DNA from: UBA6623 sp965217195 | GTDB lineage: Bacteria > Acidobacteriota > Terriglobia > Bryobacterales > UBA6623 | DNA length: 64,000 nucleotides | Direction: 5' to 3' | Assembly: GCA_965217195.1 (NCBI GenBank) | Contig: CBDCHL010000005.1 | Span: 310,001-374,000 of the forward strand | Shown: positions 7,923 through 17,082 of the stretch, piece by piece | Layout of the letters: each line of letters begins with the position of its first letter | How positions within the stretch are numbered: position 1 is the stretch's first letter | The notes under the pieces: generated by a model | What the model was told of the DNA's origin: nothing | Seen by the model: only the letters and a program-made list of their open reading frames with translations | Database searches by the model: none | Position numbers and translations under genes: made by a program

Positions 7923-9629
7923 ATGGCCTCCTCCGCGATCGCTCGGGAAACCATCGGAGCGATCGGCCGCCCGCTGGCGCTGATCGCGCTCGGGGCGATG
8001 TTTCTCATCGACTACGCCGGCGGGTATGCGGTTAGCCAGACCTGGCCGGTCATCCTGATCTTGCTGGGGCTTGTTCTTGTGCTCCAGAGTTTCACGGGGC
8101 CCTCGTCACCGGAGCCGCGTTCGGCTCCCGCACCGCGACGCAAATCCCTCTTTGGCCCGCTGTTCTTGATTGGAATAGGGGTTGTTCTGCTGGCGAAGAA
8201 TCTCGACCCGAGCATTACGCTCCGCGGGTGGTTTGCCGCCTATTGGCCTTGGATTCTGATCGTTTGGGGCAGCTTCCGTTTGTTGGAAGTGCTTTTTAGT
8301 CGCGGTTTCGGCCGTCCGGCCCCTCGGGGGCTCGGTTTCGGCGCAGTGGTGATGGCCGTGTTGCTGGTCATAGCGGGTTCCGCGGCTCGGCACGATTTCC
8401 AGCGAGCTTGGGATATCGACATCGAAGCCGATGGATTCGGGGTGTTCGACCCCTCGGTGAAAGTGCCCGTTGATCACTCGATTGATATTGAACCCGGTAC
8501 GACGGTCGTGCTGGAAGACCTCCGCGGGAAGGTTCGGGTCACAGCGATCGAAGGCTCGCAGTTGCGGATACACGGCAACGCCGAGTTGTGGGGCCGCCGC
8601 AATAAGCACGACCCGCCCGAATTGCTGATCGAGGTCGAGCAAAAGGGCTCGGAAGCGTGGGTGCGGACGCGGGAGGACGACCGGGTCGATTCTCGCGATG
8701 TGCGCTATGACGTCGAAATCAGCCTGCCTCCGGAGGTCGGGCTTCGTTCGGAAAGCGGCCGCGCGCGGCTGGTTGTCGAAGACATCGCCGAAGCCGTCGA
8801 GATTCAGGCCGGCCGCGGCAAGATCGCGCTCAAGCGCATCGGTGGAGCGGTAAGAGTTGAAGCGGGGCGAGCCCGGCAAATCGAGGCCGAGGACTTAGCT
8901 TCGAGCTTCACCCTCGAAGGCAATACCGGGACAATCGATCTCAAGTCGGTGGCTGGGGACGTTGCTATAAACGGTGATCTGTTGGGGACGGTTCGTTTGG
9001 CCGGGGTCGGGGGTTCGGCCCGGGTCGCTTCCCGATACGGAGAAATGGAGGCGGCCGCGGTTCCCGGGCGGGTCGAGCTCAAGGTTCGGTCGGTCTCCGG
9101 GTCGGGGCTGAGCGGTGGCCTGCGGCTTCACAGCGAGCGCTGGCGTCGTGTCCATCTGGAGGATGTTTCCGGTGCCGCGGACATCCGGGGCGGGCGTATG
9201 GAGTTGGAGCTTGCGACGGGCGAGGAGTTCGGTGAGATCCGAGCTGAAGTCAACAAGGGCGACATTCGGTTGCAGCTTCCCCGCGATGCGCGGTTCACGG
9301 TGGATGCGCGAACCAAGCGCGGACGGGTTCGAAACTTCCTCGGACCTTCTGTGCGCACCGCACGGAGCGGCAGCTCGGCGACGCTCGAAGGGGGCCCGGG
9401 GGGCGGTCCGGCCATCCACCTTCAGACCGGGCGCGGGACGATTGTGATCGAGCCTGTCGACGCCGATTCCGATGCGGATTGGGACGCGGATGACGAAGGA
9501 GTTGAGGAGACCATCCGTGGGACGAGGATTGCACTAGAGGAGTTGCGGGATTGCTTGCCGGACCTGATTCGCCAGTGGGTTGGGTCGTTTGCCGTGCCGA
9601 GGTTCAGGTTGACCGAGCCGCCCGCGTGA
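7923..9629 (+). CDS. Membrane-anchored DUF4097-type beta-helix protein with LiaF-like TM domain
   Basis: 568 aa. Residues 1-160 hold four membrane helices in two LiaF-like pairs (TWPVILILLGLVLVL and YWPWILIVWGSFRLLEVLF). From about residue 180 the protein is rich in short alternating strands with the pattern of DUF4097/DUF4098 putative adhesin domains (VEIQAGRGKIALK, IDLKSVAGDVAING, DIRGGRMELELATG), which stack as a beta-helix. The acidic tail (DADSDADWDADDEG) is unusual. It is the last gene of the sigma/anti-sigma operon (28 bp after the previous gene); families of this kind are often ECF- or LiaRS-regulated envelope-stress effectors. Confidence 0.78.
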   Translation: MASSAIARETIGAIGRPLALIALGAMFLIDYAGGYAVSQTWPVILILLGLVLVLQSFTGPSSPEPRSAPAPRRKSLFGPLFLIGIGVVLLAKNLDPSITLRGWFAAYWPWILIVWGSFRLLEVLFSRGFGRPAPRGLGFGAVVMAVLLVIAGSAARHDFQRAWDIDIEADGFGVFDPSVKVPVDHSIDIEPGTTVVLEDLRGKVRVTAIEGSQLRIHGNAELWGRRNKHDPPELLIEVEQKGSEAWVRTREDDRVDSRDVRYDVEISLPPEVGLRSESGRARLVVEDIAEAVEIQAGRGKIALKRIGGAVRVEAGRARQIEAEDLASSFTLEGNTGTIDLKSVAGDVAINGDLLGTVRLAGVGGSARVASRYGEMEAAAVPGRVELKVRSVSGSGLSGGLRLHSERWRRVHLEDVSGAADIRGGRMELELATGEEFGEIRAEVNKGDIRLQLPRDARFTVDARTKRGRVRNFLGPSVRTARSGSSATLEGGPGGGPAIHLQTGRGTIVIEPVDADSDADWDADDEGVEETIRGTRIALEELRDCLPDLIRQWVGSFAVPRFRLTEPPA

Positions 9630-9663
9630 GGGGCTGTGATAAAATCTCCCCTCGCGTCCGTCC

Positions 9664-9829
9664 ACACAATTCAGAACGCGGACACAGAGCCCAGAGCGCA
9701 AGCGACGGGCCAAGAGTACAACCGTTTCGAGTAAACCGAAGACGATGCCGGCGTGTGCGACGGTTCGGGAGACGGGTGCCGCGGCGCGTAGCGGTTGCCC
9801 GGGCCTGGCCCGTCGCTTGCGCTCTTGCG
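9664..9829 (+). repeat. ~165-bp palindromic element (family A), copy 1
   Basis: The arm at 9693-9714 is reverse-complementary to 9805-9825 (core GCAAGCGACGGGCC, about 20 bp near-perfect). The whole segment, including the internal loop and the outer flank ACACAATTCAGAACGC (9664-9679), aligns with the element at 42943-43112 in reverse orientation. It separates the sigma operon from galT. No coding potential is evident. Confidence 0.8.
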
Positions 9830-9872
9830 GCTTGACCATCCTCTCCGCGGAACCTAAGAAAAACGCACCCGC

Positions 9873-10946
9873 ATGACTTACCCCCTGGTCTGGGAACAGC
9901 GCCGCCACCCGTTTCGCGATGAATGGGTGCTCTACACCTCGCATCGCGCCGAGCGCCCTTGGGTTGGAGAAACCAAGCCGCCCGAGGGCGTGCCCGTGCC
10001 CGCCTACGACACCACCTGCTATCTCTGCCCCGGCAACGAGAGGATCTCCGGGAGCAACCCCAACTACGAGGGCGTTTACGTATTCCCCAACGACTTACCG
10101 ACATTCTCGAACGACGCGCCCGAGACCGCTTCGGTCGACGACTTCTACCAAGTCCGGCCCGCCAAGGGCGTGGCCGAGGTGATTTGCTACCATCCCAACC
10201 ACGCCATGACGTTCGCCGACCTGACCGAGTCGCAGGCGGCCGCGGTCGTCGAGATTTGGCGCGAGCGTTCTCGGGTGCTTGGAGCGCGGCCGGAAGTTCG
10301 CCATGTGCTGATTTTCGAAAACAAAGGCGCCGTGGTCGGGACGTCGAATCCGCACCCGCATTGCCAACTCTATGCCGGAAGTCTCATCTTCGGAGTCACC
10401 GAACGTGAGCGCGAAGTCAGTCACCGCTTTCATGCCGAAACCGGCCGTTTCCTGGGTCTCGACGTTGTCGAGCGCGAGGGGGCGTCCGAGCGCGTGGTGT
10501 GCGAGAACGAGGCTTTTCTGGCTTGCGTGCCGTGGTTCGCCCGCTACGCCTATGAAGTGTTGGTTCTGCCGAAGACGCAGCTCGCCGGCCTAGTGGATCT
10601 CAGCGATGAACGGCTCGAGCTCTTGGCCGCCTTGATGCGGGAGGTCGCCATCCGCTACGACAACCTGTGGAAGATGTCCATGCCCTACGTCATGGCCGTT
10701 CATCAAGCGCCCTGCGACGGGGAAGACAATACCGGGCATCCTTTTCATATCGAGTATCACCCTCCTTTGCGCAAACCGGACACGCTCAAATACCTCGCCG
10801 GCGCCGAAATCGGCGGCGGTTCGATAACCAACGAATCGAACCCCGACGAAAAAGCCGCCGAACTTCGGGCCGTTTCGGCCGGCCTTTATCGCGACGAGGA
10901 GTCTCGCCAAGAGCAGTCCCGCGACGAGGAGTCGCCCCGTGGCTGA
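9873..10946 (+). CDS. galT: Galactose-1-phosphate uridylyltransferase
   Basis: 357 aa, normal length for GalT (about 350). It exchanges UMP between UDP-glucose and galactose-1-phosphate in the Leloir pathway. Seen: the CYLCPGN zinc motif near residue 51, FPNDLPTF, and the active site SNPHPHCQLYA in which the second His is the uridylylated nucleophile (the usual HPHGQ here has Cys for Gly). The C-terminal zinc or iron site His residues are present in AVHQAP and FHIEYHPPLRK. It begins the run galT - small ORF - GHMP kinase - symporter, all on the same strand and tightly spaced. Confidence 0.95.
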   Translation: MTYPLVWEQRRHPFRDEWVLYTSHRAERPWVGETKPPEGVPVPAYDTTCYLCPGNERISGSNPNYEGVYVFPNDLPTFSNDAPETASVDDFYQVRPAKGVAEVICYHPNHAMTFADLTESQAAAVVEIWRERSRVLGARPEVRHVLIFENKGAVVGTSNPHPHCQLYAGSLIFGVTEREREVSHRFHAETGRFLGLDVVEREGASERVVCENEAFLACVPWFARYAYEVLVLPKTQLAGLVDLSDERLELLAALMREVAIRYDNLWKMSMPYVMAVHQAPCDGEDNTGHPFHIEYHPPLRKPDTLKYLAGAEIGGGSITNESNPDEKAAELRAVSAGLYRDEESRQEQSRDEESPRG

Positions 10947-11118
10947 GGCCCTCGACTTCGAGCGGGCGGGGCATCTGCTGTGTACTTTGGGAGACCACAT
11001 ACGCGACACCGTCATCGAGGCTCGCGCTGAGAACTCCCAACAGGAACTCGCCGAAGTGGCCGCCGTGCGCCCGGCTCTTTACCACATGCTCGAAAGACAC
11101 CTCGGGACCCTGCCTTGA
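10939..11118 (+). CDS. Small 59-aa protein between galT and the galactokinase-like gene
   Basis: A GTG-initiated frame overlapping the 3' end of galT by 8 bp and the next gene's start by 4 bp (TTGA), so the three frames form a translationally coupled chain. The product is acidic and probably all-helical (ALDFERAGHLLCTLGDHI, then NSQQELAEVAAVRPALYHML). I recognise no domain. The dense overlap leaves no other reason for this reading frame to be open, which supports it being a real gene; a regulatory or subunit role for the galactose enzymes is conjecture. Confidence 0.55.
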   Translation: MAEALDFERAGHLLCTLGDHIRDTVIEARAENSQQELAEVAAVRPALYHMLERHLGTLP

Positions 11119-12341
11119 AGCAAACCGCCTCGGCCGAGGCTCACGGTCGCCTGGATTTCCTTGGCGGGGTCGCGGACTACAGTGGCTCGTTGGTCCTTGA
11201 AATGCCGATCCGTGCCGTGACGCGCGTCGACATCTCGCGGGTCGCCCCGCCCGAGTTTCGACTTTCAAGCGCCGCTTACGGTCGCTGTAGAGTCCCTGCC
11301 GGTGGATTCCTCGATACCGGCGATGAAAGCGAAGCCCGCCAATGGCTCGCCGAGCGCGGCGCTCCTCCGTGGACATCCTATGTTCTCGGCAGTCTCTGGG
11401 TCCTGTGCCGAACGAGAGGTTTGCGGCTCGAAGGGGGCTTGTCGTTCCGCGTACGTTCACGAGTGCCTGAAGGCATGGGCGTCGGCAGTAGCGCCGCGTT
11501 GGAGGTCGCCACCCTGCGCGCACTCGGCCGCGTCGTGGGCGCGCGTTGGCAAGGCACGGAACTAGCGCGCCTTGGTCAGCAAGCAGAAAACCGTATCGTC
11601 GGCGCTCCTTGCGGTTTGATGGACCAACTCACCGCCGAGCACGGCAAGGCCGGCTGTTTGTTGCCGATCGTCTGCCGCCCCGACCTGCTGCGAGAGTCCG
11701 TCCCGTTGCCACGCGGTGTCACGGTTGTCGGCTGGGCCAGCGGCGTCAAACACGCCGTTTCCGCCTCCCCCTACGCCAGAGCGCGCACGGCAACCTTCAT
11801 GGGGAAGCGCATTTTTGAAGAAAAAACGGGCCGCCAGTGGAACCATGCCGCCGAAATCACGCCCTCCTTATTTGACCGCGTCGCTCCCCGACTAATCCCC
11901 GAGTCGATCAGCGGCCGTTGGTTCGCCAAACGGTACGGCAAAACCGCCGACCCACTCTCGGTCGTCGATCGGACAGTCGACTACGCCGTGCGCTCGGCGC
12001 TACGCTTCCCGATCGAAGAAAACTTCCGTGCCGAGCTGGCTGAATCGCTGTTGCGGGCCGGGAGCGACCGCCTCGAACACCGCCTGTGCCAAACCGGAGA
12101 GCTAATGCTCGAATCCCACGCAGGCTACAGCGCACTCGGCCTCGGCGCCCGTGAGACCGACCAAATGATCGATGCGTTGCTGTCGCTGGGTCCCGAACAA
12201 GGCATCTACGGCGGGCGAACCAGCGGCGGCGGCAGCGGCGGCACCGTCGTGGTCTTGCTAAAAAAAAGTGCCGTCGGGAAGCTCGCCGCCCTTGCGAAAC
12301 AGGTACAGTTTAACGGAACATCGACAACATTGATCCGATGA
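11115..12341 (+). CDS. GHMP kinase, galactokinase / L-arabinokinase-like
   Basis: 408 aa from a TTG start coupled to the preceding small ORF. Three GHMP motifs are visible: GRLDFLGGVADYSGSLVL (sugar-binding motif 1), PEGMGVGSSAALEVATL (phosphate-binding loop) and IYGGRTSGGGSGGTVVVLL (motif 3). Motif 1 resembles that of the kinase domain of plant L-arabinokinases (G-R-L-D-x-M-G-G-x-A-D-Y-S-G) more than the G-R-V-N-L-I-G-E-H-T-D-Y of classical GalK. Next to galT and a sugar symporter the likely role is ATP-dependent phosphorylation of galactose at C1; L-arabinose or another C4-axial sugar remains possible. Confidence 0.82.
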   Translation: MKQTASAEAHGRLDFLGGVADYSGSLVLEMPIRAVTRVDISRVAPPEFRLSSAAYGRCRVPAGGFLDTGDESEARQWLAERGAPPWTSYVLGSLWVLCRTRGLRLEGGLSFRVRSRVPEGMGVGSSAALEVATLRALGRVVGARWQGTELARLGQQAENRIVGAPCGLMDQLTAEHGKAGCLLPIVCRPDLLRESVPLPRGVTVVGWASGVKHAVSASPYARARTATFMGKRIFEEKTGRQWNHAAEITPSLFDRVAPRLIPESISGRWFAKRYGKTADPLSVVDRTVDYAVRSALRFPIEENFRAELAESLLRAGSDRLEHRLCQTGELMLESHAGYSALGLGARETDQMIDALLSLGPEQGIYGGRTSGGGSGGTVVVLLKKSAVGKLAALAKQVQFNGTSTTLIR

Positions 12342-12402
12342 AGCGGTTGGCGTTTGAGGCGCCCCTCCGGTTTCCGATCGCTCAAGAAAGCAAACAAGCA
12401 AC

Positions 12403-14085
12403 ATGAACGAAGCGGCAACTACCTCGACCTGGGCCTGGGCCGACACCGTGACCCTCTGCCTGTTTTTCGCCGGCATGATCGGCATCGTCGTCCGGGTGAT
12501 GCGCATGAAAGCGGAAACGTCTTCGGATTACTTCCTCGCCGGCCGTGACGCCGGCTGGTTAGCCATCGGCGCATCGATCTTCGCCTCGAACATCGGCTCG
12601 GAACACGTCGTGGGCCTTGCCGGCGCCGGGTTCTCCAGCGGCATGGCCATGGCTCATTGGGAAATGCACGCTTGGCTGATTCTCGTGCTCGGCTGGGTCT
12701 TCGTTCCGTTCTATTCCCGCAGCATGGTCTACACCATGCCGGAGTTTCTCGAACGCCGCTTCTCGCCGGGCGCCCGCTCGTTTCTCTCCATTATTTCGCT
12801 GGTCAGTTATGTCTTGACGAAGGTCGCGGTCACGGTCTACGCCGGCGGCATCGTCTTCAAGCAAGTCCTCGGCATTGAAAGTTGGATGGGGATCGACTTC
12901 TTCTGGATCGGCGCGATCGGCCTCGTCGTCCTCACCGGCATTTATACCATCGTCGGCGGCATGAAGTCCGTGCTCTACACTTCACTGCTCCAAACCCCGA
13001 TCTTGCTCATCGGCTCGCTGCTGATTCTCGTCATCGGCCTTTCGCAGCTCGGCGGCTGGGAAGAATTCGAGCGTATCACGGGCGCCGCGAAGACCGAATT
13101 CGGCGATTCCAAGCTCTCGCTGATTCGCTCCCCCGACGACACGACCTTCCCCTGGACCGGCGTCTTGTTCGCTTCGCCCATCATCGGGTTTTGGTACTGG
13201 TGTACCGACCAATACATCGTCCAGCGCGTGCTCTCGGGCCGCAACCAAACCGAGGCCCGCCGCGGGACGATCTTCGGCGGATACCTGAAACTCACCCCCG
13301 TCTTCATCTTTCTCATCCCCGGAATGATCGCCTTCGGCCTCAACCAAAAGGGACTGATGCAGCTCGACGACGCCGACGCCGCCTTCCCCACCCTCGTCTC
13401 AACCCTACTGCCGATGGGCATGAAGGGCGTGGTTGTGGGCGGACTGGTGGCCGCGTTGATGAGTTCGCTGGCGTCGCTGTTCAACTCCTCGGCGATGTTG
13501 TTTACGGTCGATTTCTATAAGAAGTACCGTCCCAACGCGAGCGAGGAAAGACTGGTCTACGTGGGCCGTGTGGCGACGGCGGTGGTCGTCGTGCTCGGGG
13601 TGCTGTGGATCCCGGTCATGCGTGGGAGAGGACAGGCGCTCTACGTTTACCTGCAAGATGTACAATCGCTGCTCGCGCCCGGCATTGCCGCCGTCTTTCT
13701 GTTGGGGGTCTTCTGGAAGCGTGCGACAGCCGCCGGCGGGCTGGCCGGATTGATTTTTGGTTTCGTCTTCGGGATGTTGCGACTGGGGATGCGCGTCGCC
13801 GAAGACAGCATCGGCCTCGACTCGGGCGGCCTATTCTATCAGGTCATCCTCTCGCCCAACTGGTTGCACTACTCGATCGCTTTGTTCCTGGCGTCGCTGG
13901 CCGTCATTTGGCTTGTCAGCCGCGTGACCGAAAAGCCAACGCCCGAAATGCTGCAGGGGCTGACCTACGGCTCGGCGACGCCCGAGCAAATCGCCGAGAC
14001 TCGCAATAGTTGGAACCTGGGCGACGTCGTCCACTCGCTCGTCATCGTCGGCGTCATCGTCATCTTCTACGCTTACTTTTGGTAG
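12403..14085 (+). CDS. Sodium/solute symporter (SSS family, SGLT-like)
   Basis: 560 aa with about 14 membrane helices. Diagnostic segments are AGRDAGWLAIGASIFASNIG (TM1, sodium site region), ITGAAKTEFGD in a loop, and FWYWCTDQYIVQRVLSGRN, the SGLT signature around TM6-7. SSS proteins cotransport Na+ with sugars, amino acids or vitamins; this sequence type and the neighbouring galT/kinase genes point to galactose or glucose, as in the Vibrio Na+/galactose transporter. It follows the kinase gene by 61 bp and ends the operon with a hairpin. Confidence 0.9.
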   Translation: MNEAATTSTWAWADTVTLCLFFAGMIGIVVRVMRMKAETSSDYFLAGRDAGWLAIGASIFASNIGSEHVVGLAGAGFSSGMAMAHWEMHAWLILVLGWVFVPFYSRSMVYTMPEFLERRFSPGARSFLSIISLVSYVLTKVAVTVYAGGIVFKQVLGIESWMGIDFFWIGAIGLVVLTGIYTIVGGMKSVLYTSLLQTPILLIGSLLILVIGLSQLGGWEEFERITGAAKTEFGDSKLSLIRSPDDTTFPWTGVLFASPIIGFWYWCTDQYIVQRVLSGRNQTEARRGTIFGGYLKLTPVFIFLIPGMIAFGLNQKGLMQLDDADAAFPTLVSTLLPMGMKGVVVGGLVAALMSSLASLFNSSAMLFTVDFYKKYRPNASEERLVYVGRVATAVVVVLGVLWIPVMRGRGQALYVYLQDVQSLLAPGIAAVFLLGVFWKRATAAGGLAGLIFGFVFGMLRLGMRVAEDSIGLDSGGLFYQVILSPNWLHYSIALFLASLAVIWLVSRVTEKPTPEMLQGLTYGSATPEQIAETRNSWNLGDVVHSLVIVGVIVIFYAYFW

Positions 14086-14091
14086 CACTAC

Positions 14092-14119
14092 ACCGAGCCC
14101 CTTACGGTCCCGGCTCGGT
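14092..14119 (+). terminator. Hairpin at the end of the galactose operon
   Basis: ACCGAGCC (14092-14099) pairs with GGCTCGGT (14112-14119), 7 bp after the symporter stop. Only TTT follows, so it is a weak intrinsic terminator at best. The right arm also matches the short GGCTCGGTTT motif repeated elsewhere in the window. Confidence 0.4.
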
Positions 14120-14174
14120 TTGAGGGTCGGTCGGTTTGGCACGACGCTCGCCGGTGGGCGCGGGCGGTTTTGGG

Positions 14175-16559
14175 TTAATCGAGGTTCAGCTTGCGCAGCA
14201 GGTCTTGGTAGCGCGGGTCGGAAGCATCCATCAGACCGTCGGCGGGCCACAAGTTCGCGTAGCCCATCCAGCCGTCTCGTTCCTCGAACGCCGTGTCGAT
14301 CCAACTCCAGGCTTCCTCGGTTTCGTCCAATTCGATCAACGGAAGGGCGATCGCGAGAGCGGAAACGTAGCGTTCGCGGCGCCGTTCGATCAAGTGGTCT
14401 AGGATTTCGCGAGCTTGCTCTTCGCGCCCCAAGCGGGCATAGGCTCGGGCGAGCATACCCTCTAAGTACGCGGAACCCATCATCAGCGGAGCGCCCTTCT
14501 CGAAGGTGTTCGCCGCCTCCTCAAATTCGCCGGTTAGAATTTGTGCGAGTCCAAGTTGGAGATATGCCTCGGAGGAATCGGGGTGGATCTCCATCAATTT
14601 TCGTGCCGCTTGCTTCGATTCCTCGTAACGGCCCGCCAACCGCAAAGCGCTGCTCAAGCCGCTTCGTGGCAGGGCGGAAGCGGGGTCGAGCGCAACCGCG
14701 CGCTGTGCCGCCACCAGGGCCTCTTCGGGTCGGTTCAGGGCTAACAAGTACTGTCCGTAGCCATAATGGACTACGGCATCTCCGGGCGCCAGCTCGACGG
14801 CCCGCCGCCAAACCTCTCCGGCGCCTTCCCAATCCCACTCATACATGCCGAGTACCCATCCAAGGGCGACGTGACTGTCTACATGGTTGGGATCGATCTC
14901 CAGCGCTCGCAGGGTGGCCTTCTTAGCCTTGGGCAGGGTTTCCCGTGGAGCAGCGAACCCGCCGACCCCGAGGATCGCGTAACAGCGCGCCAAACCGGCA
15001 TGGGCGTCTACATAGCTCGGATCCTTCTCGATCGCCTGCTCAAAAGCTTCGATCCCCTTCCTTAAACCTTCACCGCTAATTTTCTCTGACTGCTGCCGGC
15101 CGACCAGGTAGAAGTGATAGGCCTCCTCGCTCTCGGTTCCCCGCTCGACCATGGGGGCGTCTGATTCGACCATGAGCTCGACCCGAAGATTTTCGACAAT
15201 GGCCCGCGCAACCTGGTCTTGGATGTCGAAGGCGTCCATCATTTTCATGTCTTCGAATTGCCCGGACCAAAGCTGGAAGCCGTCCTCTACGTTGATCAGT
15301 TGGGCGGTGATGCGGGTGCGTCCGTCGGCCATTCGGACGGTGCCCTCGAGCACGGAATCGACGGAGAGCATCTCACCGATTTCACCGACATCGAGGCCGC
15401 GGTCTTTGAGGCGAAAGACGGAGCTGCGGCCGATCACGCGCATGCCCCGCACGCGGCCCAGTGTGTTGATCAGTTCATCGGTCATGCCGTCGCTGAAGTA
15501 GTCGCTGTCGGAGTTGCCGCTGACGTTGACGAAGGGCATGACGGCGACCGACGGCAGGTCGCTCATGTCGTCGGGCATGGTCATGGCGCTTTTGGCGGGT
15601 TCGGGGGCGGGGGCGTTTGGGGTGCTGGTGAACCAGGCGGCTAGGGCGACGGCGATGACGGTCGCGGCCGCTATGGCGAGGTTGCGGGTGCTTCTCGGAG
15701 TTGTTGGGGGACCGGCTGGAGAGCCGGTCGCTACCGAGGAAACAGTCGCTGCTTTGGCGGCTTGCAGGTCGGGGATCAGGTCGCCCAACTGCTGGTAGCG
15801 TTCGGCGGGTTTCTTGGCTAGGATCTTGCTGACGATGTTTTCTATTTCCGTGGGGACGTCCGGGCAGGCCTGTTTGAGCGGTTCCGGAGGCTCGTAGACG
15901 ATCGAATATTGGATCGCTTGCTCGTATTCGCCCCGGAAGGGCAAGGTGCCGGCGAGCATCTCATAGAGCACCACGCCCAGGGCCCAAATGTCGGTTCGCT
16001 GATCGACGGTTTCGCCGCCCATCTGCTCGGGCGACATATAGGCCGACGTCCCCACGGTGGAGCCCTCGCGCGTCAGCTTTGCTTTCGAAGACGCCAGTTG
16101 CGCCAGGCCGAAGTCCATCACCACGGCGCGCCCTTGGGGCGTGACCATGACGTTCGCAGGCTTGATGTCGCGGTGGACGGTTCCGTTGTTGTGGGCTTCC
16201 TCGAGGCCTTGGGCGATCTGCGTCGCCAGGTCGACGGCGCGGGCGATCGGCAGAGGGCCCTTGCCAATCTCCTCGGTCAGCTCGCGGCCGTCGATGTAGG
16301 CCATGACGATGAAGGTTTGTCCCTCTTCCTCGTCGATTTCGTGCACCGTGCAGATGTTGGGATGTTGCAGCGCAGCGGCCGCGCGGGCCTCACGCAAGAA
16401 ACGTTCCTTGGCTTCGGGGTCGTCCAGCGCTCGCGCGGGAAGGAATTTCAGGGCGACCGGGCGTTGCAGCTTGATGTCTTCGGCCTTGTAGACCACACCC
16501 ATCCCGCCTTCCCCGAGTTTTTCGAGGATTTTGTAATGGGAAATGGTCTGCCCAATCAT
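14175..16559 (-). CDS. Serine/threonine protein kinase with TolB-like and TPR domains
   Basis: 794 aa. Kinase domain residues 9-270: glycine loop G16-E-G-G-M-G, catalytic Lys38, H129-R-D131, D149-F-G; all essential residues are present. A Pro/Thr linker and a single membrane helix near residue 300 follow. Residues about 335-470 match the TolB-like/FlgO N-terminal fold of kinase-adenylate cyclase fusions (SVAVMPFVNVSG, FSDGMTDELINTLG, SVLEGTVR). The rest is a series of TPR repeats (VDAHAGLARCYAILG, SEAYLQLGLAQILTGEFEEAANTFEKG). This is a membrane-anchored Hanks-type kinase with outside repeats for sensing or protein binding. The linker contains a palindromic repeat shared with 20134-20156. Convergent with the symporter gene. 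Confidence 0.93.
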   Translation of the reverse strand: MIGQTISHYKILEKLGEGGMGVVYKAEDIKLQRPVALKFLPARALDDPEAKERFLREARAAAALQHPNICTVHEIDEEEGQTFIVMAYIDGRELTEEIGKGPLPIARAVDLATQIAQGLEEAHNNGTVHRDIKPANVMVTPQGRAVVMDFGLAQLASSKAKLTREGSTVGTSAYMSPEQMGGETVDQRTDIWALGVVLYEMLAGTLPFRGEYEQAIQYSIVYEPPEPLKQACPDVPTEIENIVSKILAKKPAERYQQLGDLIPDLQAAKAATVSSVATGSPAGPPTTPRSTRNLAIAAATVIAVALAAWFTSTPNAPAPEPAKSAMTMPDDMSDLPSVAVMPFVNVSGNSDSDYFSDGMTDELINTLGRVRGMRVIGRSSVFRLKDRGLDVGEIGEMLSVDSVLEGTVRMADGRTRITAQLINVEDGFQLWSGQFEDMKMMDAFDIQDQVARAIVENLRVELMVESDAPMVERGTESEEAYHFYLVGRQQSEKISGEGLRKGIEAFEQAIEKDPSYVDAHAGLARCYAILGVGGFAAPRETLPKAKKATLRALEIDPNHVDSHVALGWVLGMYEWDWEGAGEVWRRAVELAPGDAVVHYGYGQYLLALNRPEEALVAAQRAVALDPASALPRSGLSSALRLAGRYEESKQAARKLMEIHPDSSEAYLQLGLAQILTGEFEEAANTFEKGAPLMMGSAYLEGMLARAYARLGREEQAREILDHLIERRRERYVSALAIALPLIELDETEEAWSWIDTAFEERDGWMGYANLWPADGLMDASDPRYQDLLRKLNLD
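15711..15734. repeat. Palindromic repeat inside the kinase linker (family E)
   Basis: ACCGGCT-GGA-GAGCCGGT followed by CGCTAC; the same palindrome with its CGCTAC tail is found between genes at 20134-20156. Here it is translated as part of the disordered Pro/Ser/Thr linker between kinase domain and membrane helix. Confidence 0.6.
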
Positions 16560-16930
16560 CAGTAGGGGGAGTCGCTGAATCGGCGGTGTGTAGTGCGAAC
16601 GGTCGCCTTTAACGCCCTGCTTTTCAGACCCTGTGCGATCTAAAGAATAACAAACACTTCTTGATCGAGAGTTTCGTTTTCGAGGCTGATGGGCCGGCGG
16701 CCCAAGCGAAAAATCTCAAGCTTCAGCTGAAACGGGTCGTCGCCATTCCCGAAAGCATCGCCGGCCAAAGCCCAAACAATAGCCTGGGAGGCCGCCCAAA
16801 GGGGGGCGCCCGCGGCGACTCGGGCCAATTCCCCGTCCTCGATTTGGGGGCGAACCTTCGCGTAGCTGATGTGCCGCACGTTCCATCGCTTCGACGGACT
16901 GTCGGTTGGCGCCGCGGGCTTGCCGGGGGG

Positions 16931-16983
16931 ACATGTCGCCACGATCGGCGACACTGCACGTTGGAAGCGCGCGCCACGTCGGG
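16931..16983 (+). repeat. ~53-bp structured repeat (family C), copy 1
   Basis: Hairpin TGTCGCC-loop-GGCGACA followed by a second partly paired segment ending GCGCGCCACGTCG. It ends 100 bp before the start of the Cys-rich exported protein gene at 17083. The rest of 16560-17082 shows no gene that I can support. Confidence 0.7.
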
Positions 16984-17082
16984 TGCGGGACCCCATAGGC
17001 CGCATAGGCCGCCTGGAGCGGTTAGTGCCGCGCATCAAACACGTTATTCTAAGTTGTACTGTGCAAACAAGGAGCCATGGTC

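Noticed and set aside
16640..17038. A minus-strand frame of 132 aa with a plausible-looking C-terminal half
   Set aside because: No start or family match, and its N-terminal part is the family C repeat; may be a decayed gene but evidence is too weak.
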